NCBI GenBank assembly: GCA_020832085.1
Contig: JAFIFJ010000105.1
Location: forward strand, 1-37,398
Direction: 5' to 3'
DNA length: 37,398 nucleotides
Origin: Gammaproteobacteria bacterium
Lineage (GTDB): Bacteria > Pseudomonadota > Gammaproteobacteria > Pseudomonadales > Azotimanducaceae
Part shown: piece after piece, positions 25,528 to 35,602 of the stretch
How positions within the stretch are numbered: the stretch's first letter is position 1
Layout of the letters: every line of letters begins with the position of its first letter
Notes under the pieces: model-generated
Told to the model about the DNA's origin: nothing
The model's database searches: none
The model's input: the letters and a program-made list of their open reading frames with translations, nothing else
Translations under genes and position numbers: made by a program

Positions 25528-27123
25528 GTGTCCAACTCCGTGTCCGGCTTCGGCAGGTGGATCGAGAGGACCATCCGGCCGCTGGGAGCCTGGGCGCTGG
25601 CGCTGTCGCTCGGTCTGCTCGGGGGCTGCGGTGGCGGCTCTGATGCCGCGCCGACCTTCGGCGCCGCGGATCCGAATGCCACCCTGCGCTTCGCCTTCGC
25701 CACCGGTGTCACCCGCTTCGATCCCCATCGCGCCACGTCGAGCTACGACAACACCTGGCTGTTCCCGGTCTACGATCGTCTGGTGCACATGGATGTGGAT
25801 GGCCAGCCGGTGCCGGGTCTGGCATTGAACTGGCGCTACGGTAGCGAGGGCGAATGGCTGGAGTTCGAACTGCGCCCCGATGTCCGCTTCCACGACGGCA
25901 GCGAGCTCGATGCGGCGGCTGTCCGGGCCAACCTTGTGCGGGCCCGAACCGTGCGGGGCTCGGCCGTGGGCGCGGAGCTGGCGAGCGTTCGCGATATCGA
26001 GATCATCGATGCCCTGCGCTTGCGGCTGCATCTGCACTGGCCGGATGCGGCCTTGCCGCTGATCCTCTCAGACCGCGCAGGCATGATGATCGCGCCCGCA
26101 GCCTTCGACGATCCCACCCTGGATCGCCATGGGGTGGGGGCCGGACCCTGGCGCCACGTGGAGTTCCGCATGGGCAACCGGGCGACCTATGAGCGCTTCG
26201 AGGACCATTGGGATCCCGACGCGGCGGGCGTCCGGCGGCTGGAACTGCGGCTGATCCCCGATGAAACCACGCGTCTGAATGCCGTGCGCAGCGGGCAGAT
26301 CGACGGCACCAATCTGGCGTCGCTGCAAATCGAGCAGGCGCGGCTGGCGGGCCTCACGGTCATGCACCGAGTGGGTGTGGAGTTTCTGCACATCCAGCTC
26401 AACCGCAGTGCCTCCCATTTCGGTGATCGCAGGGTGCGGCAGGCCATGAATCACGCCCTGCGCCGGCAGGCCATCGTCGATGCCCTAGGTCTCGGCTATG
26501 GTCAGGCTACCGTGCAGCCCTTCCCGGAGGACTATGTGGCCTTCGATCCGGTGACGGGCCGGCAGCACTACGGGCCGGATGTGGAACGGGCGAAGGCGCT
26601 GCTGGCCGAGGCCGGGCTCGAAAACGGCTTCGATTTCGAACTCATCGTGCCCAACATCTCCGCCTACCTGCCCCTTTATGAGGCCGTTTCCGATCAATTG
26701 GCCGCGGTGGGGATTCGCACTCGGGCGCGGGTGCTGGAAGGGGCGCAGATCAGTGAGCGATTCTATGGTGCCGGCGAGAGCGATGCGGCCCTGGTGCAGT
26801 GGGGCGGTCGTCCGGATCCTTCCCAGACCATCGATCTGCTGTTCACGCCCGGAGCGCTGCCGAATCCCGGCGGGCACAGCACGCCGGAGGTGGAGCGACT
26901 CGCCCGGGTCGCCCGCCGTGAGATCGATCCCGAATTGCGACCGGCGGCCCTGGTGGCCGCCACTCGCGCCATCACCGAGGAGGCCCTGGCGCTGGTGATC
27001 TCGCTGCCGCCGGCCACTTTCGCGCTGCAGCCGGCGGTGGCGGGTTTCAATACCTGGATTTCCGGCAACAAACCGGAGTTCCGCGGCGTGGTGGTGCGTC
27101 ACCGCATCGGGGAGGGTGGCTGA
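25528..27123 (+). CDS. ABC transporter substrate-binding lipoprotein, family 5 (peptide/nickel type)
   Basis: This periplasmic receptor delivers substrate to the DppBC-like permease. The 531-residue protein has an N-terminal lipoprotein signal with lipobox LLGGC (Cys about 35), followed by the SBP_bac_5 fold. Segments such as FDPHRATSSYDNTWLFPVYDRL and LRPDVRFHDGSELDAAAVRANLVRAR are conserved in peptide- and glutathione-binding members. Substrate cannot be told from sequence alone. The GTG at 25528 follows GGTGAGAG. It is the first of five genes packed with overlaps; the permease starts on the next base after the stop. Confidence 0.93.
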   Translation: MSNSVSGFGRWIERTIRPLGAWALALSLGLLGGCGGGSDAAPTFGAADPNATLRFAFATGVTRFDPHRATSSYDNTWLFPVYDRLVHMDVDGQPVPGLALNWRYGSEGEWLEFELRPDVRFHDGSELDAAAVRANLVRARTVRGSAVGAELASVRDIEIIDALRLRLHLHWPDAALPLILSDRAGMMIAPAAFDDPTLDRHGVGAGPWRHVEFRMGNRATYERFEDHWDPDAAGVRRLELRLIPDETTRLNAVRSGQIDGTNLASLQIEQARLAGLTVMHRVGVEFLHIQLNRSASHFGDRRVRQAMNHALRRQAIVDALGLGYGQATVQPFPEDYVAFDPVTGRQHYGPDVERAKALLAEAGLENGFDFELIVPNISAYLPLYEAVSDQLAAVGIRTRARVLEGAQISERFYGAGESDAALVQWGGRPDPSQTIDLLFTPGALPNPGGHSTPEVERLARVARREIDPELRPAALVAATRAITEEALALVISLPPATFALQPAVAGFNTWISGNKPEFRGVVVRHRIGEGG

Positions 27124-28068
27124 GTGCTGGCCTTCATCCTGCAGCGTCTGCTGGCCCTGGTGCCGCTTTTGTTCATCGTCTCGCTGCTGGTGTTCTCGCT
27201 GGTGCTGCTGATCCCCGGTGATCCGGCCTACATGCTGGCCGGCGAAAGCGCCACGCCCGAGGAGATCGCGGAGATCCGCAGCGACATGGGCCTCGACGAT
27301 CCGGTGCTGCTGCAGTACGCGCGCTGGACCGGCGGCGTGCTGCGCGGCGACCTCGGCACCTCGCTGTTCTCCGATCAGCCGGTGCTGGAGGTGCTGCTGG
27401 AGCGGCTGCCGGTGACGCTGTCCCTGGCCTTCGCGGCGATCCTGGTGTCGCTGCTGGTGAGCATTCCCGCCGGGGTCATCGCCGGCACCCGACCGGGCAG
27501 TCTGGCCGACCGGCTGGTGACTCTCGGTGCTTCCACGGGTCTGGCCATTCCGAACTTCTGGCTGGGGCTGATGCTCATTCTGGTGTTCGCCATCTGGAAC
27601 GGCTGGCTGCCCGCCACCGGCTACGTGCCCCTGACCGAGCATCCCGGCGCCTGGCTGCGGCACATCCTGCTGCCGGCCATCACCCTCGGGCTCTCTGCCG
27701 CCGCCATTCTGACGCGGCAGCTGCGGGGCGCGATGATCGACGTGATGAATCAGGACTACATCCGCACCGCCCGGGCGAAGGGCTTGGCCTGGCGGGGGGT
27801 GGTGCTCAAGCACGGCCTGAAGAACGCGGCCATTCCCATGGTCACCATCCTCGGCCTGCAGGCCAACTACCTGCTCGGGGGCACGGTGATCGTCGAGCAG
27901 ATCTTCGGCATGCCGGGCTTGGGCCAGCTGGCGGTGGCCTCGGTGTTCACCCGTGATCTGCCCATGATCCAGGGCGTGGTGATCATGGCGGTATTCGTGG
28001 CGGTGTTCGTCAACCTGCTGGTGGACATCTCCTATGGCTACTTCAATCCCAAGGTGCGCCCACAATGA
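27124..28068 (+). CDS. ABC transporter permease (DppB-like)
   Basis: This is one half of the membrane channel. The 314-residue protein has six membrane segments, the family N-terminal LQRLLALVPLLFIVSLLVFSLV, and the cytoplasmic EAA-type loop around YIRTARAKGLAWRGVVLKHGLKNA (about 218-241), which docks to the ATPases. The start is a GTG at 27124, directly after the binding-protein stop. It overlaps the next permease by 4 nt (ATGA). Confidence 0.94.
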   Translation: MLAFILQRLLALVPLLFIVSLLVFSLVLLIPGDPAYMLAGESATPEEIAEIRSDMGLDDPVLLQYARWTGGVLRGDLGTSLFSDQPVLEVLLERLPVTLSLAFAAILVSLLVSIPAGVIAGTRPGSLADRLVTLGASTGLAIPNFWLGLMLILVFAIWNGWLPATGYVPLTEHPGAWLRHILLPAITLGLSAAAILTRQLRGAMIDVMNQDYIRTARAKGLAWRGVVLKHGLKNAAIPMVTILGLQANYLLGGTVIVEQIFGMPGLGQLAVASVFTRDLPMIQGVVIMAVFVAVFVNLLVDISYGYFNPKVRPQ

Positions 28069-28955
28069 GTGAGCCGAACGCTGCTGCCCTCGATCAGCTC
28101 GGCGCCTCGGTGAGTGCGCGGCGGCGCTTTCTGCGCCGCTTCCTGCGCCAGCGACCGGCGCTTTACGCCCTGGGATTCCTGGTCCTGCTGGCCTTAGGCG
28201 CCGTGTTCGCACCCTGGGTGGCGCCCCATGATCCCCTGGCCCAGAACCTCGACCGGGTGCTGGAAGCGCCCAGCTTCGATCACTTCTTCGGCACCGACGA
28301 ACTCGGCCGCGACGTGGCCAGCCGCACGCTGTTCGCCGCGCGGATCTCGCTGCTGGCGGCCTTCCAGGCGGTGGTCATCGCGCTCCTGATCGGCGTGCCG
28401 CCGGGACTGGTGGCCGGACTCTTCGGCGGCCAGACGGACAATCTCATCATGCGCATCACCGATGCGCTGATGAGCTTTCCGCCGCTGATTCTGGCGGTGG
28501 CCATCATCGCGGTGCTCGGGCCGAGCCTGACCAACGCCATGATCGCGGTGGGCATCCTGCTTTCGCCCACCTTCCTGCGGCTGATGCGCGGGACTGCCAT
28601 GGCGGTGGCTCAGGAAACCTACGTGGAGGCGGCCCGCAGCATCGGCTGTTCCCAGAGCTGGATCATCACCCGCCACATCCTGCCCAACGTGGTGTCGCCG
28701 CTGTTCGTGCAGATCTCGGTGTTCGCCGGGGTCGCCATGCTGGCGGAGGCAGGGCTGTCCTTCTTAGGCCTTGGCGCCCAGCCGCCGGATTCCAGCTGGG
28801 GAGCCATGGTGGGGCGCGGCTTCCGCTACATCAGCCACTCGCCGTCACTGATCGTCTTTCCCGGCCTCGCCATCGCCGTGACCGTGCTGGCCTTCTATGT
28901 CTTGGGCGACGGCCTGCGCGATTCCCTCGGCCGCGAAGTGCGCAGGGAGCAGTGA
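28065..28955 (+). CDS. ABC transporter permease (DppC-like)
   Basis: This is the second channel subunit. The 296-residue protein has an N-terminal cytoplasmic stretch, six membrane segments and the DppC core [23 protein letters not shown] (about residues 74-96). The EAA loop is around [23 protein letters not shown]. The ATG at 28065 overlaps the upstream permease stop as ATGA, and its own TGA overlaps the next gene. Confidence 0.94.
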   Translation: MSEPNAAALDQLGASVSARRRFLRRFLRQRPALYALGFLVLLALGAVFAPWVAPHDPLAQNLDRVLEAPSFDHFFGTDELGRDVASRTLFAARISLLAAFQAVVIALLIGVPPGLVAGLFGGQTDNLIMRITDALMSFPPLILAVAIIAVLGPSLTNAMIAVGILLSPTFLRLMRGTAMAVAQETYVEAARSIGCSQSWIITRHILPNVVSPLFVQISVFAGVAMLAEAGLSFLGLGAQPPDSSWGAMVGRGFRYISHSPSLIVFPGLAIAVTVLAFYVLGDGLRDSLGREVRREQ

Positions 28956-29943
28956 TGAGCGCGCCGTTGCTGGAGGTGGAAGATCTGGCGGTGGAGTTCC
29001 TCACCGACCACGGCTGGGTGCGGGTGGTGGACGGCGTGTCCTTCAGCGTCGGTGCCGGCGAGACCCTGGGTCTGGTGGGGGAGTCGGGTTCCGGCAAGAC
29101 GGTGACGTCGCTGTCGGTGATGCAACTCATTCCGCGACCGCCCGGCCGCATTGCCGGAGGTTCCATCCGCTTCGAAGGCCGGGAGCTGCTGGGCCTGCCC
29201 GAACATGAGCTCGAAGCGCTGCGGGGCGAGGCCATCGCCATGGTGTTCCAGGAATCCATGACCAGCCTCAATCCGGCCTTCACCATTGGCGATCAGATCG
29301 GCGAGGTGGTGCGCCGCCATCGCGGCGTCTCCCGGCGCGAGGCCCGCGTCCGCGCCCTGGAAGTGCTGGAACTGGTGCAGATCCCGGATCCCGAGGCGCG
29401 CATCGACGCCTACCCCCACGAGTTCTCCGGCGGCATGCGGCAGCGGGCCGCCATCGCCATGGCCCTGGCCTGCGATCCCAAACTCCTTATTGCTGACGAG
29501 CCCACCACGGCGCTGGACGTCACCGTACAGGCCCAGGTGCTGGACCTGCTGCGCAGCCTGCAGCAGCGTCTCGGCATGGGCATTCTCTTCGTCACCCACA
29601 ACCTTGGGGTAGTGGCGGACCTCTGCGACCGGGTGACAGTCATGTACGCCGGGCGCATCGTCGAAACGGCCAACGTCTTCGATCTCTTCGAAGGACCGCA
29701 GCACCCGTATACCGAAGGACTGCTGCAGGCCATGCCCCAGCTCGGCGAACGCGGCAAACGCCTTGCTGCCATTCCCGGCACGCCGCCCATGCCCTGGCAG
29801 ATGCCGGACGGTTGCCGCTTTCATCCGCGCTGTCCCTACGCCGAGGCCGCCTGCGCGCAGCAGGACGTGATGCTGACCGAACTCGGTGAGGGGCGCAGCG
29901 CGCGCTGCCGGCGCGTCCACGAACTCGACCTGAAGGGGGCGGA

Positions 29944-29947
<4 letters not shown>
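28955..29947 (+). CDS. ABC transporter ATPase (DppD-like)
   Basis: This is one of the two motor subunits. The 330-residue protein has Walker A GESGSGKT (42-49), the signature FSGGMRQR, Walker [13 protein letters not shown], and the H-loop VTHNLG. The C-terminal oligopeptide domain has clustered cysteines ([15 protein letters not shown]), which in DppD relatives can bind an Fe-S cluster. The ATG at 28955 has AGGGAG about 6 nt upstream and overlaps the previous stop as TGATG; a GTG at 28952 is a possible alternative. Confidence 0.94.
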
Positions 29948-30918
<971 letters not shown>

Positions 30919-30969
30919 CAAGGTCGCGCATTCCGCCCCTACGATTTTTTCAGTACCTGGAGTGATGTC

Positions 30970-31434
30970 ATGACCGAGAAACTCGACGCTGAACTGCTCT
31001 ACGAAATCACCTGTGATCTGGGAGAAGTGCAGAATATCGGCAAAACCCAATACGGCACTCGCGGCATCATCCCGGTCACCGGCGGGCACTTCGAGGGCCC
31101 GAAAATGCGCGGGACCATCCTGCCGAATTGTGCAGGGGAGTGGGGCCTCACCCGGCCCGACGGCGTCGGCCGCCTCGACGTGCGCATGACCCTGGCCACC
31201 GACGACGATGCGCTGATCTACTTGAGCTACAACGGCGTCTTCAGCGGTGAACCGGAAGTCATGGCGCGGGCCATGCGTGGCGAAGCGGAGCCGCAGGAGT
31301 TCTACTTCCGCACCACCCCGAACTTCGAGACCGGCGACGAGCGCTACCTCTGGCTCAACCGCGTGGTGGCCATCGGCTACGGCCGTATGCTGCCGGGCTT
31401 CAAGGTGCATTATCGGGTCTACCATATGCTCTGA
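30970..31434 (+). CDS. DUF3237 family protein
   Basis: The 154-residue protein belongs to the DUF3237 beta-barrel family (PF11578), whose function is unknown. It contains segments typical of it: GTRGIIPVTGGHFEGPKM, DGVGRLDVRMTLATDDDALIYLSYNGV and YLWLNRVVAIGYGR. No signal peptide is visible, so it is probably cytoplasmic. The ATG at 30970 is preceded by GGAG about 9 nt upstream. It lies just after the ABC importer on the same strand and may be cotranscribed, perhaps acting on the imported substrate; this is inference. Confidence 0.88.
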   Translation: MTEKLDAELLYEITCDLGEVQNIGKTQYGTRGIIPVTGGHFEGPKMRGTILPNCAGEWGLTRPDGVGRLDVRMTLATDDDALIYLSYNGVFSGEPEVMARAMRGEAEPQEFYFRTTPNFETGDERYLWLNRVVAIGYGRMLPGFKVHYRVYHML

Positions 31435-31447
31435 GGGGCGTTCATAG

Positions 31448-32392
31448 CTGTTTTGGGCGCATCTCGCCGGGAGCGAAAAGCGCCGATCTGCATGAGGTTC
31501 AGCGAAGGCAGCGACATCAGCTTCGGCGGGGCGCCACGAGATCGGCCCAATCGCTTTGCGATTAGGGCCTTCCCACAGTTGGGGTGATGCCAGCGTCGCG
31601 GGACAAGCCGTTGTGGGAGAGCGCTATTTCGCGCAGCGAAATGCGCCGATCTGCACGAGGTTGAGCGAAGGCAGCGACATCAGCTTCGGCACAGCGCTTC
31701 GAGATCGGCCCAATCGCTTTGCGATTAGGGCCTTCCCACAGTAGGCGTGATGCCAGCGTCGCGCGACAAGCCGTTGTGGGAGAGCGCTATTTCGCGCAGC
31801 GAAATGCGCCGATCTGCATGAGGTTCAGCGAAGGCAGTGGTATCGGTTTCGGCGGGGCGCTTCGAGATCGGCCCGATCGCTTTGCGATTAGGGCCTTCCC
31901 ACAGTTGGGGTGATGCCAGCGTCGCGCGACAAGCCGTTGTGGGAGCGCGCTATTTCGCGCAGCGAAAAGCGCCGATCTGCATGAGGTTCAGCGAAGGCAG
32001 CGGTATCGGTTTCGGCGGGGCGCCACGAGATCGGCCCAATCGCTGTGCGATTAGGGCCTTCCCACAGTTGGGGTGATGCCAGCGTCGCGGGAGAAGCCGT
32101 TGTGGGAGCGCGCTATTTCGCACAGCGAAATGCGCCGATCTGCATGAGTTTCAGCGAAGGCAGCGGTATCGGCTTCAGCGGTGCGCTTCGAGATCGGCCC
32201 AATCGCTGTGCGATTAGGGCCTTCCCACAGTTGGGGTGATGCCAGCTTCGCGGGACAAGCCGTTGTGGGAGCGCGCTATTTCGCGCAGCGAAATGCGCCG
32301 ATCAGCATGAGGCTCAGCGAAGGCAGCGATATCAGCTTCGGCACAGCGCTTCGAGATCGGCCCAATCGCTTTGCGATTAGGGCCTTCCCACA
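31448..32392. repeat. Tandem array of REP doublets (REPIN/BIME-like), 163-bp period
   Basis: Units start at 31448 (diverged left end), 31611, 31774, 31937, 32100 and 32263; the spacing is exactly 163 bp. Each full unit is about 130 bp, bounded by TTGTGGGA and its complement TCCCACAA, plus a 33-bp linker. The left end (about 43 bp) and the reverse complement of the right end are diverged copies of one REP hairpin: both read TTGTGGGA, then a GC-rich stem, and end in GCCGATCT. The right hairpin is GGCCCAATCGC with GCGATT-A-GGGCC. Interior blocks occur in swapped combinations between units, suggesting recombination. The array fills the gap between convergent genes. Apparent ORFs in it are artefacts. 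Confidence 0.93.
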
Positions 32393-32455
32393 AGCTGGGC
32401 GCGCCGGATTCGAGCGACAGACTCTGTGCGAATCAGGACGGACGACTGCGGATGT

Positions 32456-34720
32456 TTACGGCGGGGGGCCGAGCGAGCGCGCCAGTTGTTGCGCCTGGGC
32501 GTCGTTCGGCCAGACCTCCAGTAACCTCTTCAGGTGTTGCCGGGCTGAATCCACAGCGCCCGCTTCGGCGTGCAGCGTCACCAGCGCCAGCAGAATGTCG
32601 CGATCGAAGGGATGCCATTCAGCGGCATCGCGCAGCGCTTGCAGGGCCTGCGTCCGCTCGCCGGTTGAATTGAGTGCAATGGCATAGACGTAAACGAAAC
32701 GGGCATTCTCAGGCGCGAGACGTGCCGCGCTTTCGAGCGAGGCCACCGCCGCTTCAGTATCCCCACCGCGCACCTGCAGCAGCCCCTGGGTGTGATGCAG
32801 CGCCGCCGCCTCCGGCAGGCGCGCGAGGCCTCTTTCGAGAACGACCGCCGCTTCCGCATCCCGTCCCGTGAAGCGCAGCAGATCCGCCAGATTGGCATAG
32901 GCCGGCACATAAGCCGGGTCCCGTTCCATGGCCTGCCGATAGGCGGCCTCGGCCTGCTCTGTCTTCCCTTGGGTGGCAAAGAGATCGCCGAGGCGGGTGT
33001 TGGCATCGGCGCGGTCGGCGTTGTGCTTCAAGGTGGCGATGTATTCATGGACGGCCCGCTGAAGGCGTTCGCTTTGGGATGCCGACAGTGTCTGGGGAGA
33101 TACCCCTGCAAGCACCCGTCCGGCCTCGCTTCGAACTGCCAGCAGCGGGTCATCCAGCAGACCTTCTGCCAACGGCAAACGTTGTGCGGGTGGCAGGGCC
33201 TCCATTGACCGCAGCCCCGCGAGACGCAGAAGCGGGTCTTTGTCATTCAAGGCTTCTGGCACGACATCGATGGACGCTGAGCTGAGAAATGGCCGCAGTT
33301 CCAGCACGGCAGTGCCCCGGACGATGGCCGGCATGTCCGCGTCGGTGGCGATTTTCACGAGTGGCTGTTCGGCTGCCGGGTTACCGGCGCGGGCAGTGGT
33401 GAAAGCTTCCGTCCAGATCTCCCTGGCCGGCTGGGCGTCCGGATACCACTTGGCAAACGCAGCGGCGGCCCAGTCCAAGGAACGGTCTGTGTGACAGTCG
33501 CTGCAGGCATTGGGGGTGCCGAATGCCAGGCTCTGATCAGGACGCGGAATGCGCAGACTGTGGTCATGACGGGGGTCCACCACCATGTAGGTCTTGGTGG
33601 GCATGTGGCAGCCCACACAGCGGGCGCCGTCGCCGTCCTGCTCGTGGTGGTGATGGGTGGGCGTGGCGAAGCGCTGGGGCAGGTGGCACTGGGCGCAGAC
33701 GGCGTCGCCCGGGGCGCGCAGTTGAAGGCTGTGGGGCTCGTGGCAATTGCTGCAGACCACGCCGGCCTCGTGCATGCGGCTTTGCACGAAGGAACCCCAC
33801 TCGAAAACCTCGTCGTCGATCTGGCCGTCGGCGTAGTACAGGCCTTCGGTGAGGAAGGCGGGCATGAAGTGGTCGAAGTAATGGGGGCTGCGTTCATGCC
33901 CCGGCGCGATCTCGGCGCGGCGTGAGTGGCAGTCGGCGCAGACCTCCACCTGATGGCCGCCACTGCGGGGCTGCGGCTTGGCGGAGCCCGTGGCCGGATC
34001 GATGGGCCAGACGGTCACCCGGTCGAGCTGAAAGCCCGCAAAGCCCTTGTGTTCGGACACTGCGCGCTTGGCGGGATCGAGCGACGCCCAACGCAGATGC
34101 CCCGAACCCGGCCCGTGACAGGCCTCGCAGCCCACGTTGATCTCGCTGAAGGTGGTGTCGAAGGTGCCGGTTGCGGCATCGACGCCCGTATCGAAGCCCT
34201 TGTCGAGGTTGGTGGAGTGGCAGCTGGCGCACATGAAGTTCCAGTTCTGCTGAGGCCCGCTCCAGTGCAGCTCGTGGCGGTGGTCGACCTGCTCATCGGG
34301 ATACAGATGAAACCAGCGCTGCCCGCCGTCCGCCGCCGGCCTGCTGTCCCAGGCGATGCTGAGCGCCTGCAGGCGACCGTCAGGAAACGGAATGAGGTAC
34401 TGCTGAAGGGGCGCGACGCCGAAGGTGTACTCGACCGGAAACTCGGTCAGCTTGCCGTCCGGCCCGTCGGTGCGGACGTAGTGGCCACCGTCGCGGCGAA
34501 AGAAGGTGGTCTTGGTGTCACCGTAGCTGAACTCGGCGTCATCGAAGTCGCCGAGCACGGTGCTGTCGTCCGCATGCTGCATGGCGAGGTCGTGATGGGA
34601 ACCTCGCCAGGCCTCATAGGCCTCGGCATGACAGCCGGCGCAGGTCGCGGAGCCTGCGAAGTCATTCGCAACCGCCGCGCTGATCAGCGCCATGAGGATC
34701 AAAAAGCAGCACAGACGCAT
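32456..34720 (-). CDS. Octaheme c-type cytochrome with HEAT and TPR repeats
   Basis: The 754-residue secreted protein has a signal peptide (residues 1-18). Eight CxxCH heme sites follow, with first cysteines at C27, C164, C198, C261, C323, C342, C368 and C406, arranged like the cytochrome c554 family. A HEAT-like helical region (about 460-555) and tetratricopeptide repeats (about 570-745) complete it. Proteins of this architecture are found in many Gram-negatives; the physiological electron partner is unknown. The TPR part suggests assembly with another periplasmic protein. The ATG at 34720 begins the signal peptide. It diverges from the toxin-antitoxin pair. Confidence 0.9.
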   Translation of the reverse strand: MRLCCFLILMALISAAVANDFAGSATCAGCHAEAYEAWRGSHHDLAMQHADDSTVLGDFDDAEFSYGDTKTTFFRRDGGHYVRTDGPDGKLTEFPVEYTFGVAPLQQYLIPFPDGRLQALSIAWDSRPAADGGQRWFHLYPDEQVDHRHELHWSGPQQNWNFMCASCHSTNLDKGFDTGVDAATGTFDTTFSEINVGCEACHGPGSGHLRWASLDPAKRAVSEHKGFAGFQLDRVTVWPIDPATGSAKPQPRSGGHQVEVCADCHSRRAEIAPGHERSPHYFDHFMPAFLTEGLYYADGQIDDEVFEWGSFVQSRMHEAGVVCSNCHEPHSLQLRAPGDAVCAQCHLPQRFATPTHHHHEQDGDGARCVGCHMPTKTYMVVDPRHDHSLRIPRPDQSLAFGTPNACSDCHTDRSLDWAAAAFAKWYPDAQPAREIWTEAFTTARAGNPAAEQPLVKIATDADMPAIVRGTAVLELRPFLSSASIDVVPEALNDKDPLLRLAGLRSMEALPPAQRLPLAEGLLDDPLLAVRSEAGRVLAGVSPQTLSASQSERLQRAVHEYIATLKHNADRADANTRLGDLFATQGKTEQAEAAYRQAMERDPAYVPAYANLADLLRFTGRDAEAAVVLERGLARLPEAAALHHTQGLLQVRGGDTEAAVASLESAARLAPENARFVYVYAIALNSTGERTQALQALRDAAEWHPFDRDILLALVTLHAEAGAVDSARQHLKRLLEVWPNDAQAQQLARSLGPPP

Positions 34721-34917
34721 TCAGGAACTCCCAAGGCCTACGCCAGCGCGGCGATGGGCTCGACACTCAGTCAAAACAGGGGGCTGAGCGGGGTCATGAT
34801 AGCCGCTGTGTCGCTCCTGGTGTCGCTCCTGGTATCGATGCCCTTGGGGACCATCCGATCTTGCCTGGGGTCCGAATAAAGACTAAATTCGGTCTCTATC
34901 AGTTCCGGAGCAGCGCC
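34721..34917. promoter_or_regulatory. Divergent promoter region of the octaheme gene and the toxin-antitoxin pair
   Basis: This 197-bp region separates the octaheme gene from the antitoxin gene. It holds a 12-bp exact tandem repeat, GTGTCGCTCCTG at 34808-34819 and 34820-34831. Just before the antitoxin is an operator-like site: AGACTAAATTCGGTCT (34880-34895) is an imperfect palindrome of the type often seen before Phd/YefM genes, and CCGAAT/ATTCGG (34872-34877 and 34887-34892) is a perfect 6-bp pair. Autorepression by the antitoxin is expected from the family. Confidence 0.5.
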
Positions 34918-35193
34918 ATGCGTTATTCATCTCGGGTCAAACCGATCAGTTACCTCAAGGCCAACGCCGCCGAGGTCCTGAAGAACCTGGGTGAGCAGCG
35001 AGAGCCGCTGGTGATCACCCAGAACGGGGAGGCCAAGGCCGTCATTCAGGATGTGGTGTCCTTCGAAGAGACTCAGGAAACCCTGGCCTTGCTGAAGATT
35101 CTGGCCCTGGGCAATCAGGACCTGGCCGCTGGCAAGGTCAAGCCCGCGGCCGATGTCGTTGCCCGGCTGCGCAGCAGGCGATCCACCGGCTGA
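34918..35193 (+). CDS. Type II antitoxin, Phd/YefM family
   Basis: The 91-residue protein neutralises the RelE/ParE toxin encoded next to it and normally represses its own operon. The N-terminal DNA-binding part has the family pattern RVKPISYLKANAAEVLKNLGEQREPLVITQNGEAKAVI (about 6-44, key residues as written in short segments). The C-terminal helix would wrap the toxin. The ATG at 34918 follows CCGGAG about 7 nt upstream; an earlier in-frame start at 34861 would cover the operator-like palindrome and is rejected. Its TGA overlaps the toxin ATG by one base (TGATG). Confidence 0.93.
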   Translation: MRYSSRVKPISYLKANAAEVLKNLGEQREPLVITQNGEAKAVIQDVVSFEETQETLALLKILALGNQDLAAGKVKPAADVVARLRSRRSTG

Positions 35194-35540
35194 TGGCAGC
35201 GGACACACCGGCCCCGTTCGAGGTTCTGCTCACTGCGGGGGCCGAACAGGACCTCGAGGCCATCTTCGACTCCATCTGTGATACCGACAGCGTGGCCCGT
35301 GCCAATCGTGTGCTGGATGAACTGATGGCGGTCGTGGAGAGTCTGGCCCGGTTTCCGGAGCGCGGCAGGTACCCGAAGGAACTGGCCGGGCTCGGGATCA
35401 AGGAGTACCGCCAGAGCCTCTTCAAGCCTTACCGCGTGATTTACCGGGTTGCTGGCAGCCAGGTCATCATCTATCTGATTGCCGACGGCCGACGCGACAT
35501 GCCGTCAGTGCTGGCGAGACGGCTGCTGTGTGCAGAGTAG
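35193..35540 (+). CDS. Type II toxin, RelE/ParE family
   Basis: The 115-residue protein has the RelE/ParE fold with the segments FEVLLTAGAEQDLEAIFDSI, LARFPERGRYPKEL, and YRQSLFKPYRVIYRVAGSQVIIYLIADGRRDM. The conserved YRVIYRV strand and the DGRRD end are typical. Whether it cuts mRNA on ribosomes (RelE) or poisons gyrase (ParE) cannot be decided by eye. The ATG overlaps the antitoxin stop (TGATG), as expected for a translationally coupled pair. The gene is intact. Confidence 0.93.
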   Translation: MAADTPAPFEVLLTAGAEQDLEAIFDSICDTDSVARANRVLDELMAVVESLARFPERGRYPKELAGLGIKEYRQSLFKPYRVIYRVAGSQVIIYLIADGRRDMPSVLARRLLCAE

Positions 35541-35602
35541 ATTGAGCCGCGGGGAGGAGCAGCCAACGCAGGCGCTGGACGTGAAGCAGCGGACGGTCGG
35601 CG

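Noticed and set aside
26485..28212. A 575-residue minus-strand ORF opposite the ABC transporter genes
   Set aside because: It is an antisense shadow: low-complexity His/Gln/Arg composition and no recognisable domain, while the plus strand encodes well-supported transporter subunits.
31556..32687. A series of similar ORFs of about 62-168 residues
   Set aside because: They follow the 163-bp repeat units, and 163 is not a multiple of three. They lack consistent ribosome-binding sites, so they are artefacts of the REP-doublet array.
33926..34879. A 317-residue plus-strand ORF opposite the octaheme cytochrome gene
   Set aside because: The minus strand has eight heme motifs and a signal peptide. 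The plus-strand frame has no domain and would run through the promoter of the toxin-antitoxin pair.
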